A stretch of 64,000 nucleotides of DNA from Aggregatimonas sangjinii. GTDB lineage: Bacteria; Bacteroidota; Bacteroidia; Flavobacteriales; Flavobacteriaceae. Positions 33,630 to 42,544 of the stretch are shown piece after piece (the stretch's first letter is position 1; each line of letters starts with the position of its first letter). Where the stretch lies: NCBI RefSeq assembly GCF_005943945.1, contig NZ_CP040710.1:372001-436000 (forward strand). The letters run 5' to 3'. A program made the translations under genes and the position numbers. The notes under the pieces were generated by a model that saw only the letters and a program-made list of their open reading frames with translations, was not told the DNA's origin and searched no databases.

Positions 33630-34517
33630 TTATTTACCGATTCCCATTCGTTTTTTAATGGCGTTCATAATAAAGACATTCGCTTTCCATTGGTCGGCGA
33701 CCGGCAACTTGGTATACGGTAGGGCTGGCATATAATAGGGCGGACCAAATTCGGTAGTGATGGTAAAGGTGCTATCGCTTTCTGTCCATTTTTTTTGAAT
33801 GACCGCTTCCCAAATCGCCATATGTCGTTCGAGCGCCTTTTTCCATTCGGGAGCTTCAGGGTCATTCACTTGGGGTCCCTCGGAATGACCGACCCGTGCA
33901 TGAATGTGATGCGACCGAGCGATCACTTCCTCTAGGTTGTTATCCTGCCGTTCCAATAAGGATTCATGAACGACCATCCAATGGCTTATGTCTAACGTCA
34001 GGCGCAGTTCGGGTATCGCTGCCAGATATTTTTCAGTATCAGGTAGATTATAGCTAAAACGACCGCGGTGGGTTTCATGATAAATGGATGTGCCGCTTTC
34101 TGATGCCACCTTGTTCGCCGCATCGATAAAGGCCTTGTTCTGCTCCATGGTAAAAAAATCGCTTCCGCTATGGCAATTGATGTACACCGGATTCCAGGAA
34201 AGAAGGGTGTGGAAATGATCCGTGTATTGTTTCAGGCTTTCCGCAAAAGGGATGGATTTATTCGTTCCGTTCAAGAAAGCGACTTTTAAATCGTACTTCT
34301 CCAGCGCTGCCTTCAATTGATTTTGACTTTCCTCCTCCGACGGAAACCAGATTTCGATGCCGTCATAGCCTGAGGCTTTCGTGCGTTCACAGAAGGCATC
34401 CCAAGAAACCGTTCGGCCCCAATCGGTGTTGAAGAATTCGAGATTTCCCTTTTGCTGGGAATAGGTGTTTAACGTAGCGAAAAGGAGTATGGCGAGTTGC
34501 AGTAGTTTTATGATCAT
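33630..34517 (-). CDS. secreted sugar phosphate isomerase/epimerase-like TIM barrel protein
   Basis: A 295-aa protein with a signal peptide (IIKLLQLAILLFATLNTYSQ). The AP-endonuclease-2/xylose-isomerase TIM barrel shows GYDGIEIWFPSEEE, YINCHSGSDFFT, GTSIYHETHRGRFSYN, LTLDISHWMVVHES, HIHARVGHSEGPQ and FTITTEFGPPYYM. The Glu, Asp, His and Glu residues at strand ends are those that bind the metal. The reaction is probably an isomerisation or epimerisation of a sugar-like substrate in the periplasm. It lies 22 bp after the DUF1501 gene and is clearly operonic. Confidence 0.85.
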   Translation of the reverse strand: MIIKLLQLAILLFATLNTYSQQKGNLEFFNTDWGRTVSWDAFCERTKASGYDGIEIWFPSEEESQNQLKAALEKYDLKVAFLNGTNKSIPFAESLKQYTDHFHTLLSWNPVYINCHSGSDFFTMEQNKAFIDAANKVASESGTSIYHETHRGRFSYNLPDTEKYLAAIPELRLTLDISHWMVVHESLLERQDNNLEEVIARSHHIHARVGHSEGPQVNDPEAPEWKKALERHMAIWEAVIQKKWTESDSTFTITTEFGPPYYMPALPYTKLPVADQWKANVFIMNAIKKRMGIGK

Positions 34518-34539
34518 CTAACTTTGTTATTTTTATTTT

Positions 34540-36051
34540 TTAAGCTAAAATCTCGTTGATGATTTCACCCTCCACATCGGTCAATCGAAATGGCCTCCCT
34601 TGAAATTCATAGGTAAATTCCTCGTGGTCGAAGCCAAGCAGGTGTAAAATGGTGGCATGCACATCATGTACCGATACGCGGCCTTCGATACCTGAGAAAC
34701 CGATGTCATCGGTCTTGCCGTGGGAAGCTCCTTTTTTTATTCCGCCACCGGCCATCCACATGGTAAAGGCATCACCGTGGTGGTCGCGACCGAGATAGGT
34801 CATTTTTTTATTGCCACGGTTTTCCTGCATGGGTGTCCTGCCGAATTCCCCGCCCCAAACGATAAGGGTATCATCGAGCAGCCCCCGTTGTTTCAAATCC
34901 ATGATCAGCGCGGTGATGGGACGATCGATTTCGCGACATTTGTTCCGCAAGCCCATATCGATAGAGCCTTCACGAACATTACCATGGGTATCCCATCCCC
35001 AATCGAAGAGCTGTACAAAACGAACACCATCCTCGACCAGTTTTCTGGCCAAGAGGCAATTGTTCGCAAAGGATTCCTTACCGGGCTCGACCCCGTACAT
35101 TTGTTGAATGTATTCAGGCTCGTTGTTGATATTCATCACCTCCGGTACGGCAATCTGCATACGATAGGCCATTTCGTATTGATTGATACGGGCCAGGATT
35201 TCAGGATCGGCATATTTGGCATACTCTTCCTTGTTTATTTGATTGATGGCATCTATGGTGTGCTTTTTTAAATCGCGTGAAATGCCGTCGGGATCCTCCA
35301 GATAAAGAACTGGATCACCCTTTGAACGGCACTGTACTCCCTGGTATACGGACGGTAAGAATCCGCTTCCCCAAACACTTTTTCCGGCATCGGGCGTATT
35401 GCCGCCAGAGGTAAGCACCACAAAACCGGGCAAGTTTTGGTTTTCGGAACCAAGGCCATAAGTAGCCCAGGCACCAATGCTAGGTCGACCCAAACGGGCA
35501 CTTCCGGTGTGCATGAAGAGTTGGGCGGGACCATGATTGAATTGATCCGTATGTACCGCTTTCAGGAAGGCGACGTCGTCGACCACCTTTTTAAAATGCG
35601 GCATGAAATTAGAGACCCAGTTGCCGGATTCTCCTTCCTGTTTGAATTCCGCTTGCGGTCCCAACAATTTGGGCGTTCCTTTAATGAACGCGAATTTTTT
35701 GCCTTCCAAAAGGGATTGTGGGCAATCTTGTCCGTTCAATTTTTGAAGCGCAGGTTTGTAATCGAACATCTCCAATTGGGAGGGCGCACCTGCCATATGT
35801 AGGTAAATGACCGATTTTATCTTGGGGGCAAAGGGAGGGGGCAGCGTTGCCAACGGGTTGAGATCCCGTTCCGAAAAGGTCATGGCCGTTTTGTTCTTTG
35901 GATTCCCCAACGGGTCACATCCCATAAAAATAGAACTCAAGGCCAAGCCACCGATACCTTGTGCACAATTTTTAATAAAGTGCCTACGGGTTTTGGCTTG
36001 GGTTTCCCGAGCCAGTTTCTCTTGGATCAATCGTGCTACTACGTCTTTCAT
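34540..36051 (-). CDS. DUF1501 family protein with Tat signal
   Basis: A 503-aa protein with a twin-arginine signal (KTRRHFIKNCAQGIGGLALS). The DUF1501 core, an alkaline-phosphatase/sulfatase-like fold, is recognised by IYLHMAGAPSQLEMFDYKP, LFMHTGSARLGRPSIGAW, FDWGWDTHGNVREG, VWGGEFGRTPM and GRDHHGDAFTMWMAGGGIKKG. DUF1501 genes nearly always pair with PSD1 cytochrome genes, as here. Members are thought to act on sulfated or phosphorylated compounds outside the cytoplasm, but no reaction is established. It is about 80 bp downstream of the PSD1 gene in the same operon. Confidence 0.9.
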   Translation of the reverse strand: MKDVVARLIQEKLARETQAKTRRHFIKNCAQGIGGLALSSIFMGCDPLGNPKNKTAMTFSERDLNPLATLPPPFAPKIKSVIYLHMAGAPSQLEMFDYKPALQKLNGQDCPQSLLEGKKFAFIKGTPKLLGPQAEFKQEGESGNWVSNFMPHFKKVVDDVAFLKAVHTDQFNHGPAQLFMHTGSARLGRPSIGAWATYGLGSENQNLPGFVVLTSGGNTPDAGKSVWGSGFLPSVYQGVQCRSKGDPVLYLEDPDGISRDLKKHTIDAINQINKEEYAKYADPEILARINQYEMAYRMQIAVPEVMNINNEPEYIQQMYGVEPGKESFANNCLLARKLVEDGVRFVQLFDWGWDTHGNVREGSIDMGLRNKCREIDRPITALIMDLKQRGLLDDTLIVWGGEFGRTPMQENRGNKKMTYLGRDHHGDAFTMWMAGGGIKKGASHGKTDDIGFSGIEGRVSVHDVHATILHLLGFDHEEFTYEFQGRPFRLTDVEGEIINEILA

Positions 36052-36133
36052 GTGGCTTGCATCCTAATTTTAAATAACTATCAAACTTCCAGGGAATAGT
36101 CCCGTTGCTATTTTCTAACTTCTAAATTCTAAT

Positions 36134-38869
36134 TCATGCTTTCGTTAAAAACTCATCCAGATTCATTATGGCATTGGCCACGATGGTCAAAGCGGCCAGT
36201 TCTGGACTAGGTTTATTTGGTAAATGGAAGAACGGTTCTGCCGCTGTTTCTTCATTATTAAATTCCAATAAGGAACTTTCATAGAGTTGTTTCAGGGCCG
36301 CTAATTTTGCCGGGCTTATTTTGGAGTAGGTGGCTTTCTTGTACCCAAAGGCGATGTTCTCTTCAGGGATTTTCGAAACCTGCATCCTCTTGGCTAACTC
36401 GTACGAGGCTTCTAGATAGACCGGGTCGTTCAAGGTGACTAGGGCTTGTAAAGGTGTGTTTGTAACGGTGCGCCGAATCGTACATATTTCCCTACTGCCC
36501 CCATCAAAACTTATAAAAGAGGGATAAGGACTGGTACGCTTCATATAAGTGTATACTGACCGTCGGTAACGGTCTTCCCCTTTGCTTTCTATCCATTTCG
36601 CATCGCTGTAGACCGTATTCCAAATACCCTCGGGTTGGGGCGGCATTACGCCCGGTCCGTACATCTTCAAACTCAGCAGGCCAGATACGGCCAGCGCTTG
36701 ATCTCGAATTTGTTCCGCACTCAATCGAATTCTGGGGCCATGGGCATAGAGTTCGTTATTGGGATCTTTTTGGTATAGTTCAGGACTGTTCTCAGAGTTT
36801 TGGCGGTACGTTCCCGACATCACGATTTCTTTGATCAGTGCTTTCAGACTCCACTGGTGTTCGTTCATGAATCGCAAGGCCATCCAATCCAAGAGATCAG
36901 GGTGGGAGGGCGATTCCGATTGCGATCCAATATCCTCTATGGTAGAGACCAATCCGCGACCAAAAATCTGATGCCAAACACGATTGACCACGGTTCGAGC
37001 CGTCAACGGATTTTGTTTGCTCACTAACCACCTAGACAGCCCTAATCGGTCTTTAGGCCAGTCGGTATTCCATGTGTTGAGCGTCTCCGGAGTGGTGGGT
37101 TCGACCGTATCCGTTTTCATCAACCAATTTCCGCGATCGAATACCTGAGTAGTCCGTTTCATCTGTTCCGGATTCTCGATCATAATGGGTACCGTGGGTG
37201 TTTCAGTGTTCAAAATGTTGACCAATGTGCTGTTGATTGATGCGTACCCGGTTTCGTTCTTTCCGGGAACATCCTCCAAAAGCGCGACCCAATACAGATT
37301 GAGAATATTGACTTTTTTGCCCACGCCATTGTTGTCGGTTTCGATATAGAGGTCGAATTTTTCATCGGATTTTTGAAAAGGGATTTTGCCAATGACGTTG
37401 CCCTGGGTTTTGTTGACCGTGGTTTGTGCTAAAAGTTCCCCTTCGGCATTATTTTTTCGGAAAGTAAGGGTTGTTCCATTGACAGGTCCCCGGTATTTGA
37501 AGTACAATGCAGTCGCTTCTCCCGGTGAAACGGATTCAAACTTGCAGGAACCATCATCCCAAAGTACGGTCGAGGCATGGTCATCATAAGAGCCATTTTG
37601 AATATCCTTTAAATGGTGCGAGTTGTATACGGGTTCATTGTACAATAGGAACTTTTGATATTGTGCAAGCGTTTCCTCATTTCCATATTGCGCGATCCAA
37701 GCCGTTACTCGATCTACTTGTCGTTGTTGCTCTGGGGTATAAAATTTTAATACCGGGGCTTCGCTCGGCACATCTTCATCTCGCGTATTATCAAAGAAGG
37801 CCATGAGCTTATAGTATTCTTCATGCTTGAACGGATCATATGGGTGACTATGGCATTGCACGCATCCCATGGTGGTACTTTGCCAGACCTCGAATGTTGT
37901 GTTGACGCGATCGATAACCGCTGCCACACGATACTCTTCGTCGTCGGTTCCACCTTCGTCATTGTTCATAGTATTCCTGTGAAATGCCGTGGCGATAAGT
38001 TGGTCTACCGAGGGTTCGGGTAGCAAATCCCCAGCAAGCTGTTCTATCGTAAATTGGTCATAGGGCATATCGGTATTTAGCGCTTTGATTACCCAATCGC
38101 GATACTCATATATGCTTCTGGCTTGATCTTTTTCGTAGCCTTTAGTATCGGAATAACGTGCCATATCGAGCCACCAACTTGCCCACTTTTCTCCGTAGGT
38201 TTTCTGGGACAACAAACTATCGACCAAATTTTCGTAGGATAACTCGCCCGAATCAAACGCTGCGAAGAGGGTTGAATCGGGTGGCAGGCCTGTTACATCC
38301 AAGGCGACCCGTCGTGCGATGACTTCAGTAGGCGCGGGAGTGTTTGGTACAAGCTGTTCGCTTTCCAATCGGGCGGTAATGAAGTGGTCGATTTCGTTTT
38401 GGATGAAGTCTTCAGAGGCATTCGAGGTAAAACCCGCTTCCTGTGTGGGTGTCGGGACGGTTACGCTTTCCGGTAGCGAATAGGCCCAATGCGTTCCCCA
38501 CTCCGCTCCTTGATCGATCCATCGGGTCAGCAAATCGATTTCCTCGTCGGATAGTTTTGGTTTTTCATAGGGCATGCGAAGTTCGGGGTCGTCTTCGTGC
38601 AGTCTTTTGATCAACTCACTCCCAGCGGCATTACCGGGAATAATGGCGGGTCTTCCGGATTTGGTGTCTCCCAAAGCTTCCTCTTCGAACAAAAGACTAA
38701 AACCTGCATTCTTTTTAACGCCGCCATGACAGCTGATGCATTTCGCATTCAACAGTGGTTTTATCTGGGTGCTAAAATCTACCGGGTCGGAAGATTGGCA
38801 TGATTGCAGCAAAAGAATACATAGCCCCAAAGACAGAATTTCCCTAAAGAAGAATAGGTTCTTTTTCAT
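36134..38869 (-). CDS. PSD1 and planctomycete cytochrome C domain lipoprotein (DUF1549/DUF1553)
   Basis: A 911-aa lipoprotein (LCILLLQSCQSS, Cys24). An N-terminal PSCyt1 haem site CISCHGG near residue 43 is followed by DUF1549 (YGEKWASWWLDMARYSDTKG and YRDWVIKALNTDMPYDQF), a second CxxCH in GCVQCHSHPYDPF, a carbohydrate-binding-like middle domain, and DUF1553 (NPLTARTVVNRVWHQIFGRG; TNTPLQALVTLNDP). This is the usual PSD1 architecture. Members are abundant in Planctomycetes and occur in marine Bacteroidota, probably as membrane-bound redox enzymes for complex organic substrates. First gene of the four-gene operon. Confidence 0.93.
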   Translation of the reverse strand: MKKNLFFFREILSLGLCILLLQSCQSSDPVDFSTQIKPLLNAKCISCHGGVKKNAGFSLLFEEEALGDTKSGRPAIIPGNAAGSELIKRLHEDDPELRMPYEKPKLSDEEIDLLTRWIDQGAEWGTHWAYSLPESVTVPTPTQEAGFTSNASEDFIQNEIDHFITARLESEQLVPNTPAPTEVIARRVALDVTGLPPDSTLFAAFDSGELSYENLVDSLLSQKTYGEKWASWWLDMARYSDTKGYEKDQARSIYEYRDWVIKALNTDMPYDQFTIEQLAGDLLPEPSVDQLIATAFHRNTMNNDEGGTDDEEYRVAAVIDRVNTTFEVWQSTTMGCVQCHSHPYDPFKHEEYYKLMAFFDNTRDEDVPSEAPVLKFYTPEQQRQVDRVTAWIAQYGNEETLAQYQKFLLYNEPVYNSHHLKDIQNGSYDDHASTVLWDDGSCKFESVSPGEATALYFKYRGPVNGTTLTFRKNNAEGELLAQTTVNKTQGNVIGKIPFQKSDEKFDLYIETDNNGVGKKVNILNLYWVALLEDVPGKNETGYASINSTLVNILNTETPTVPIMIENPEQMKRTTQVFDRGNWLMKTDTVEPTTPETLNTWNTDWPKDRLGLSRWLVSKQNPLTARTVVNRVWHQIFGRGLVSTIEDIGSQSESPSHPDLLDWMALRFMNEHQWSLKALIKEIVMSGTYRQNSENSPELYQKDPNNELYAHGPRIRLSAEQIRDQALAVSGLLSLKMYGPGVMPPQPEGIWNTVYSDAKWIESKGEDRYRRSVYTYMKRTSPYPSFISFDGGSREICTIRRTVTNTPLQALVTLNDPVYLEASYELAKRMQVSKIPEENIAFGYKKATYSKISPAKLAALKQLYESSLLEFNNEETAAEPFFHLPNKPSPELAALTIVANAIMNLDEFLTKA

Positions 38870-39005
38870 ATGATGACCATTTAACGCATTGCGCCGACCA
38901 TCATAAATATATGAAAATTTAGCGTTCGATTTGACCTAGGAGGCTATTGTATAGACCTAGCCCAGAGGATGTGGGACACTATTTTGTCGAAAAGTTGGAA
39001 GGAGT

Positions 39006-39233
39006 TCATTGACAACTCCGGAGGATTGCGAAAACACCTACGACAAGTAACCCGATAATAATAGGCCATTTCCCTTTTGCTTTCGATTCTTCCAGTGCCC
39101 AACGTTCACGATGTTTTTCGTAAAGTAGGCTTTCTTCCTCCGTAAGGTTTTGCCCACTGCGCTGCTTCTTGATGATTTTCTGAAGCTGGAATTTTTCCAA
39201 GGTCGAAAGTTGGTCAAAATCCTTCCCTAACAT
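39006..39233 (-). CDS. small tail-anchored protein, 75 aa
   Basis: The charged cytoplasmic part (LSTLEKFQLQKIIKKQRSGQ; EEESLLYEKHRERWALEE) is followed by a single C-terminal hydrophobic helix WPIIIGLLVVGVFAILRSC. The gene begins 3 bp after the lysS stop on the same strand, so it is very likely co-transcribed and translationally coupled. I know no function; the helical region suggests protein contacts at the inner membrane. Confidence 0.75.
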   Translation of the reverse strand: MLGKDFDQLSTLEKFQLQKIIKKQRSGQNLTEEESLLYEKHRERWALEESKAKGKWPIIIGLLVVGVFAILRSCQ

Positions 39234-39236
39234 GAC

Positions 39237-40937
39237 TTATGCAATTAATGTCACCATCAATCCCTCATCATTTTTAGCGACTTTGGCCAGTTCGTTTTTG
39301 GTAAGTTCCTTAATCGCCTTATCCCACTTCTTATTACTTAGGGCCGATTGCGTTTTCAAGTCATTCAAGGGAAGTTGTTCTGCCTTTTTGAGGATGGCCA
39401 GCACCGCTTTTGCGTCATCACCGAGCTCGACTACTTTTGTAGCGGGCGCTTCAGGTCGCATCTGCGGGAAGAACAGCACTTCCTGTATCGAAGAATTATT
39501 GGTCAACAACATCACCAAACGATCAATGCCGATACCGATTCCCGAAGTAGGAGGCATTCCATATTCCAAAGCACGTAAAAAATCCTGGTCGATGAACATC
39601 GCCTCATCATCCCCTTTTTCGGATAATTTCAATTGATCTTCAAAACGTGCGCGCTGATCTATAGGATCGTTTAATTCCGAATAGCAATTGGCAAGTTCCT
39701 TACCATTGACCATCAATTCAAAACGTTCGGTAAGCGCAGGGTTATCGCGATGCTCTTTCGTCAACGGACTCATTTCTTTCGGATAGTCGGTAATAAACGT
39801 AGGTTGCACATAGTGATGCTCACATTTCTCCCCGAAAATCTCATCGATCAGTTTACCGACACCCATGGTGTCGTCTACTTCAAGACCAAGTTCTTTAGCG
39901 GTTTCCCGTAATTCTTCTTCGTCCATTCCGGCAACATCCTTGCCAGTGTGAATTTTTATCGCTTCCAAAATCGGCACTCGGGCGTAGGGCGCTTTGAACT
40001 CTATTTCATGATTTCCAACGGTGACTTTCGAAGTGCCATTGGCATCGATGGCCACCTTTTCTAGAAGTGCTTCGGTGGTATCCATCATCCAGTTGTAATC
40101 CTTATAGGCCACATAGAGTTCCATAACGGTAAACTCGGGGTTGTGTGTACGGTCCATGCCCTCGTTGCGAAAATCCTTTGAAAACTCGTATACCCCGTCA
40201 AAGCCTCCTACAATCAGTCGTTTTAGGTACAATTCGTTGGCAATACGAAGGTAAAGCGGAATGTCCAGCGCGTTGTGGTGCGTTAAAAAAGGGCGCGCCG
40301 CCGCTCCTCCGGGAATAGGCTGTAAAATGGGGGTCTCCACCTCTAAATACCCTCGTTCATTATAAAACTGGCGAATGCTGTTCGTTATTTTTGTGCGCTT
40401 GATAAAGGTTTCCTTGACGGATGGATTCACCACAAGGTCTACATACCGCTGCCGGTAACGCAGTTCCGGATCGTTAAATTCGTCATAGGTATTGCCATCA
40501 GCATCTTTTTTGGGCAATGGCAGCGGGCGTAACGCTTTGCTCAACATGGTGAAATTTTTTACCATTACGGTTATTTCACCGACCTGCGTCGTAAAAAGTT
40601 CTCCTTCGATGCCGATGATATCCCCAATATCCAGCAATTTTTTGTATACCTCATTGTACTGGGTTTTGTCTTCCCCAGTACAGATTTCATCGCGATTGAA
40701 ATACACCTGTATTCGACCGGAGCTGTCTTGCAGCTCAGCAAAAGAGGCTTTCCCTTGAATACGGCGAGACATCAACCTTCCGGAAATCACGACCTTTTTC
40801 CCTTCCTTGTAATTGTTCTTGATGTCCGATGCCAAAGCATCTACAGGGTAAAGAGCGGCGGGGTAGGGGTCGATACCCATTTCCCTAAGCTTAGTTAGTT
40901 TTTCCCGTCGTACGAGTTCTTGTTCCGAAAGTTGCAT
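39237..40937 (-). CDS. lysS: lysyl-tRNA synthetase, class II
   Basis: A 566-aa enzyme that charges tRNA-Lys. An N-terminal OB-fold (KKVVISGRLMSRRIQGKASF; LQDSSGRIQVYF) is followed by the class II core with motif 2 FRNEGMDRTHNPEFTVMELY and motif 3 GIGIGIDRLVMLL. Flavobacterial LysS has a C-terminal extension, also present here (about 65 residues after LFFPQMRPE, Lys-rich and helical). The start fits the family: MQLSEQELVRREKLTKLREMG. Cytoplasmic housekeeping gene. Confidence 0.97.
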   Translation of the reverse strand: MQLSEQELVRREKLTKLREMGIDPYPAALYPVDALASDIKNNYKEGKKVVISGRLMSRRIQGKASFAELQDSSGRIQVYFNRDEICTGEDKTQYNEVYKKLLDIGDIIGIEGELFTTQVGEITVMVKNFTMLSKALRPLPLPKKDADGNTYDEFNDPELRYRQRYVDLVVNPSVKETFIKRTKITNSIRQFYNERGYLEVETPILQPIPGGAAARPFLTHHNALDIPLYLRIANELYLKRLIVGGFDGVYEFSKDFRNEGMDRTHNPEFTVMELYVAYKDYNWMMDTTEALLEKVAIDANGTSKVTVGNHEIEFKAPYARVPILEAIKIHTGKDVAGMDEEELRETAKELGLEVDDTMGVGKLIDEIFGEKCEHHYVQPTFITDYPKEMSPLTKEHRDNPALTERFELMVNGKELANCYSELNDPIDQRARFEDQLKLSEKGDDEAMFIDQDFLRALEYGMPPTSGIGIGIDRLVMLLTNNSSIQEVLFFPQMRPEAPATKVVELGDDAKAVLAILKKAEQLPLNDLKTQSALSNKKWDKAIKELTKNELAKVAKNDEGLMVTLIA

Positions 40938-41064
40938 AGTTGAGCTGATTAAGGCTGCAAATATAGCATATCGATAGTTTAATTTCCCATGAAGTGATTT
41001 GAAAATAGCGGTGTCGCATACTGCGGATGAGGCTCACGGCATGATGCTTTTTCTAGTCGAGATT

Positions 41065-41775
41065 TTATTCGGATAAGTGCGATCGCACGAGCGGAAAGAG
41101 GCGTTCGACAAACCTACGATAGGCTTCCCCGGAAGGATGCAAACCATCACTGGCAATCAGTTCAGGCTCTTCAAGCCCCATTCTAGTGATATCGGTAATA
41201 TTGATAAATCGAATTCCGCTGGCAATAGCCGTTTCCTCGGCATAATCGTTATAGCGGTCAATATCACTACTAATCTGTTCACGGTCGGAGTTGGCCGAAA
41301 ATGGAGTATAGGCGTAATCGGGAATAGAAATGACGAAAACGCTATTATTTTCTCCCTTGGCCAATTCGATGGCCTGCTCAAGAAGGGTGTTGAATTCGGT
41401 TTCGTATTGCGAAAACGGGCGGTTTTGAAATTGATTGTTGACACCTATGAGCAAGGTAACGATATCATAATCCGTACTGAGGGCTTGGGCCTCCATGGCA
41501 TTTAATAAATTGTCGGTGCGCCAGCCGGTCGTTGCCAATATATCAACCTTAGTCTTTTTATCGAGTTGCTCATTCAGTTTTGTTGTGAGTTTCATTGGAA
41601 AGCTGGCCGAGGCGGATACACTTTCACCGATCGTATAACTGTCGCCCAAGGCCAAGTAACGTAAAGTCGCTTCTTTATCCTCCGGCGTGTTTATATCGGA
41701 AGCGGAACACGACACAAAAAGCCATAACGGTACTAAGAGATATAATTTTCTGAAAAGTAATCCATGCCCTGTCAT
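41065..41775 (-). CDS. SGNH/GDSL hydrolase lipoprotein
   Basis: A 236-aa lipoprotein (LLVPLWLFVSCSASD). SGNH blocks are visible: block I YLALGDSYTIGE (Ser nucleophile), the block III region TLLIGVNNQFQ, and block V SDGLHPSGEAYRRF with Asp and His. The family hydrolyses esters of lipids or acetylated sugars. As an envelope lipoprotein it may act on acetylated glycans or lipids in the periplasm. It is monocistronic. Confidence 0.9.
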   Translation of the reverse strand: MTGHGLLFRKLYLLVPLWLFVSCSASDINTPEDKEATLRYLALGDSYTIGESVSASASFPMKLTTKLNEQLDKKTKVDILATTGWRTDNLLNAMEAQALSTDYDIVTLLIGVNNQFQNRPFSQYETEFNTLLEQAIELAKGENNSVFVISIPDYAYTPFSANSDREQISSDIDRYNDYAEETAIASGIRFINITDITRMGLEEPELIASDGLHPSGEAYRRFVERLFPLVRSHLSE

Positions 41776-41908
41776 GTCCTATTTACGAGAAATAAGGCTT
41801 GAAGGTTTTGTTCGTTATATACAACCGTTGACAAATATTGGCAAGACGGATGTTGCTTTATAAAAACGACTATCTCGCAATTAAACGATAGAGGCAAAGC
41901 ACGAATAG

Positions 41909-42466
41909 TCAATCCGAATGTAGCGTTTTAGTGTAATTTGGGGTGTAGCTTTCTTCGGTAATTATTTTGGCCATATCTTTTTCCAGACTTTCAATGGGGC
42001 TCTCCACGATACGGTTCCACTCTTTTCCGTTACGATAGAAAATAAAGGTAGGTACCTTAATGATGCTGAGGCCCCATTCTTCGCCGGTCGGACTTTTTTT
42101 GTAGTGTTCCTTTCGCCTATCAAGGGCAACGATTTTTAGGTTTTCCATCGGAAAATCCAACGTTTCCAAAATTTTGATAAAGCGGGGCACCTCTCGCTTG
42201 CTGTCACCGCACCAAGTGCCCATAAAAACCAGGATTTTAAACGAATCAAGGTCTTTTTGATGCGATTTTAATTCTTTCTGATCAACTTCATAGGTCGAAT
42301 GGTTCTGGCGGTACCAGTCCGCATGGGGTTCTACTTTTAGTACATCGACATCAATTTTTCCAATTAGGAAAGAGGAGCCGTTTTCAAGAGTTACCGTCTG
42401 GTAGTCGCTTTGCGCGGAGACAAAAAAAGGAATAAGTAGGATGATCAATACTTGAATGGTTCTCAT
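41909..42466 (-). CDS. secreted thioredoxin-like protein with single active-site cysteine
   Basis: A 185-aa protein starting MRTIQVLIILLIPFFVSAQ (signal peptide). The thioredoxin-fold core reads KILVFMGTWCGDSKREVPRF, and VPTFIFYRNGKEWNRI holds the cis-Pro. The usual CxxC is CGDS, so only the first cysteine remains, a common pattern in Bacteroidota thioredoxin-family exported proteins that cannot form the normal disulfide. It may bind a partner, or form mixed disulfides. The upstream ATG eight codons earlier was rejected in favour of the signal-peptide start. Confidence 0.85.
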   Translation of the reverse strand: MRTIQVLIILLIPFFVSAQSDYQTVTLENGSSFLIGKIDVDVLKVEPHADWYRQNHSTYEVDQKELKSHQKDLDSFKILVFMGTWCGDSKREVPRFIKILETLDFPMENLKIVALDRRKEHYKKSPTGEEWGLSIIKVPTFIFYRNGKEWNRIVESPIESLEKDMAKIITEESYTPNYTKTLHSD

Positions 42467-42544
42467 AATTTTCGATTTAAATGAATACATCGAAACTCAG
42501 AAAAACATCGCTTTAAAATTCATCTTACCAGTTGGAAATAGGGT

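Noticed and set aside
39232-39636. 134-codon plus-strand frame opposite lysS
   Set aside because: Antisense to the well-supported lysS; no features of its own.
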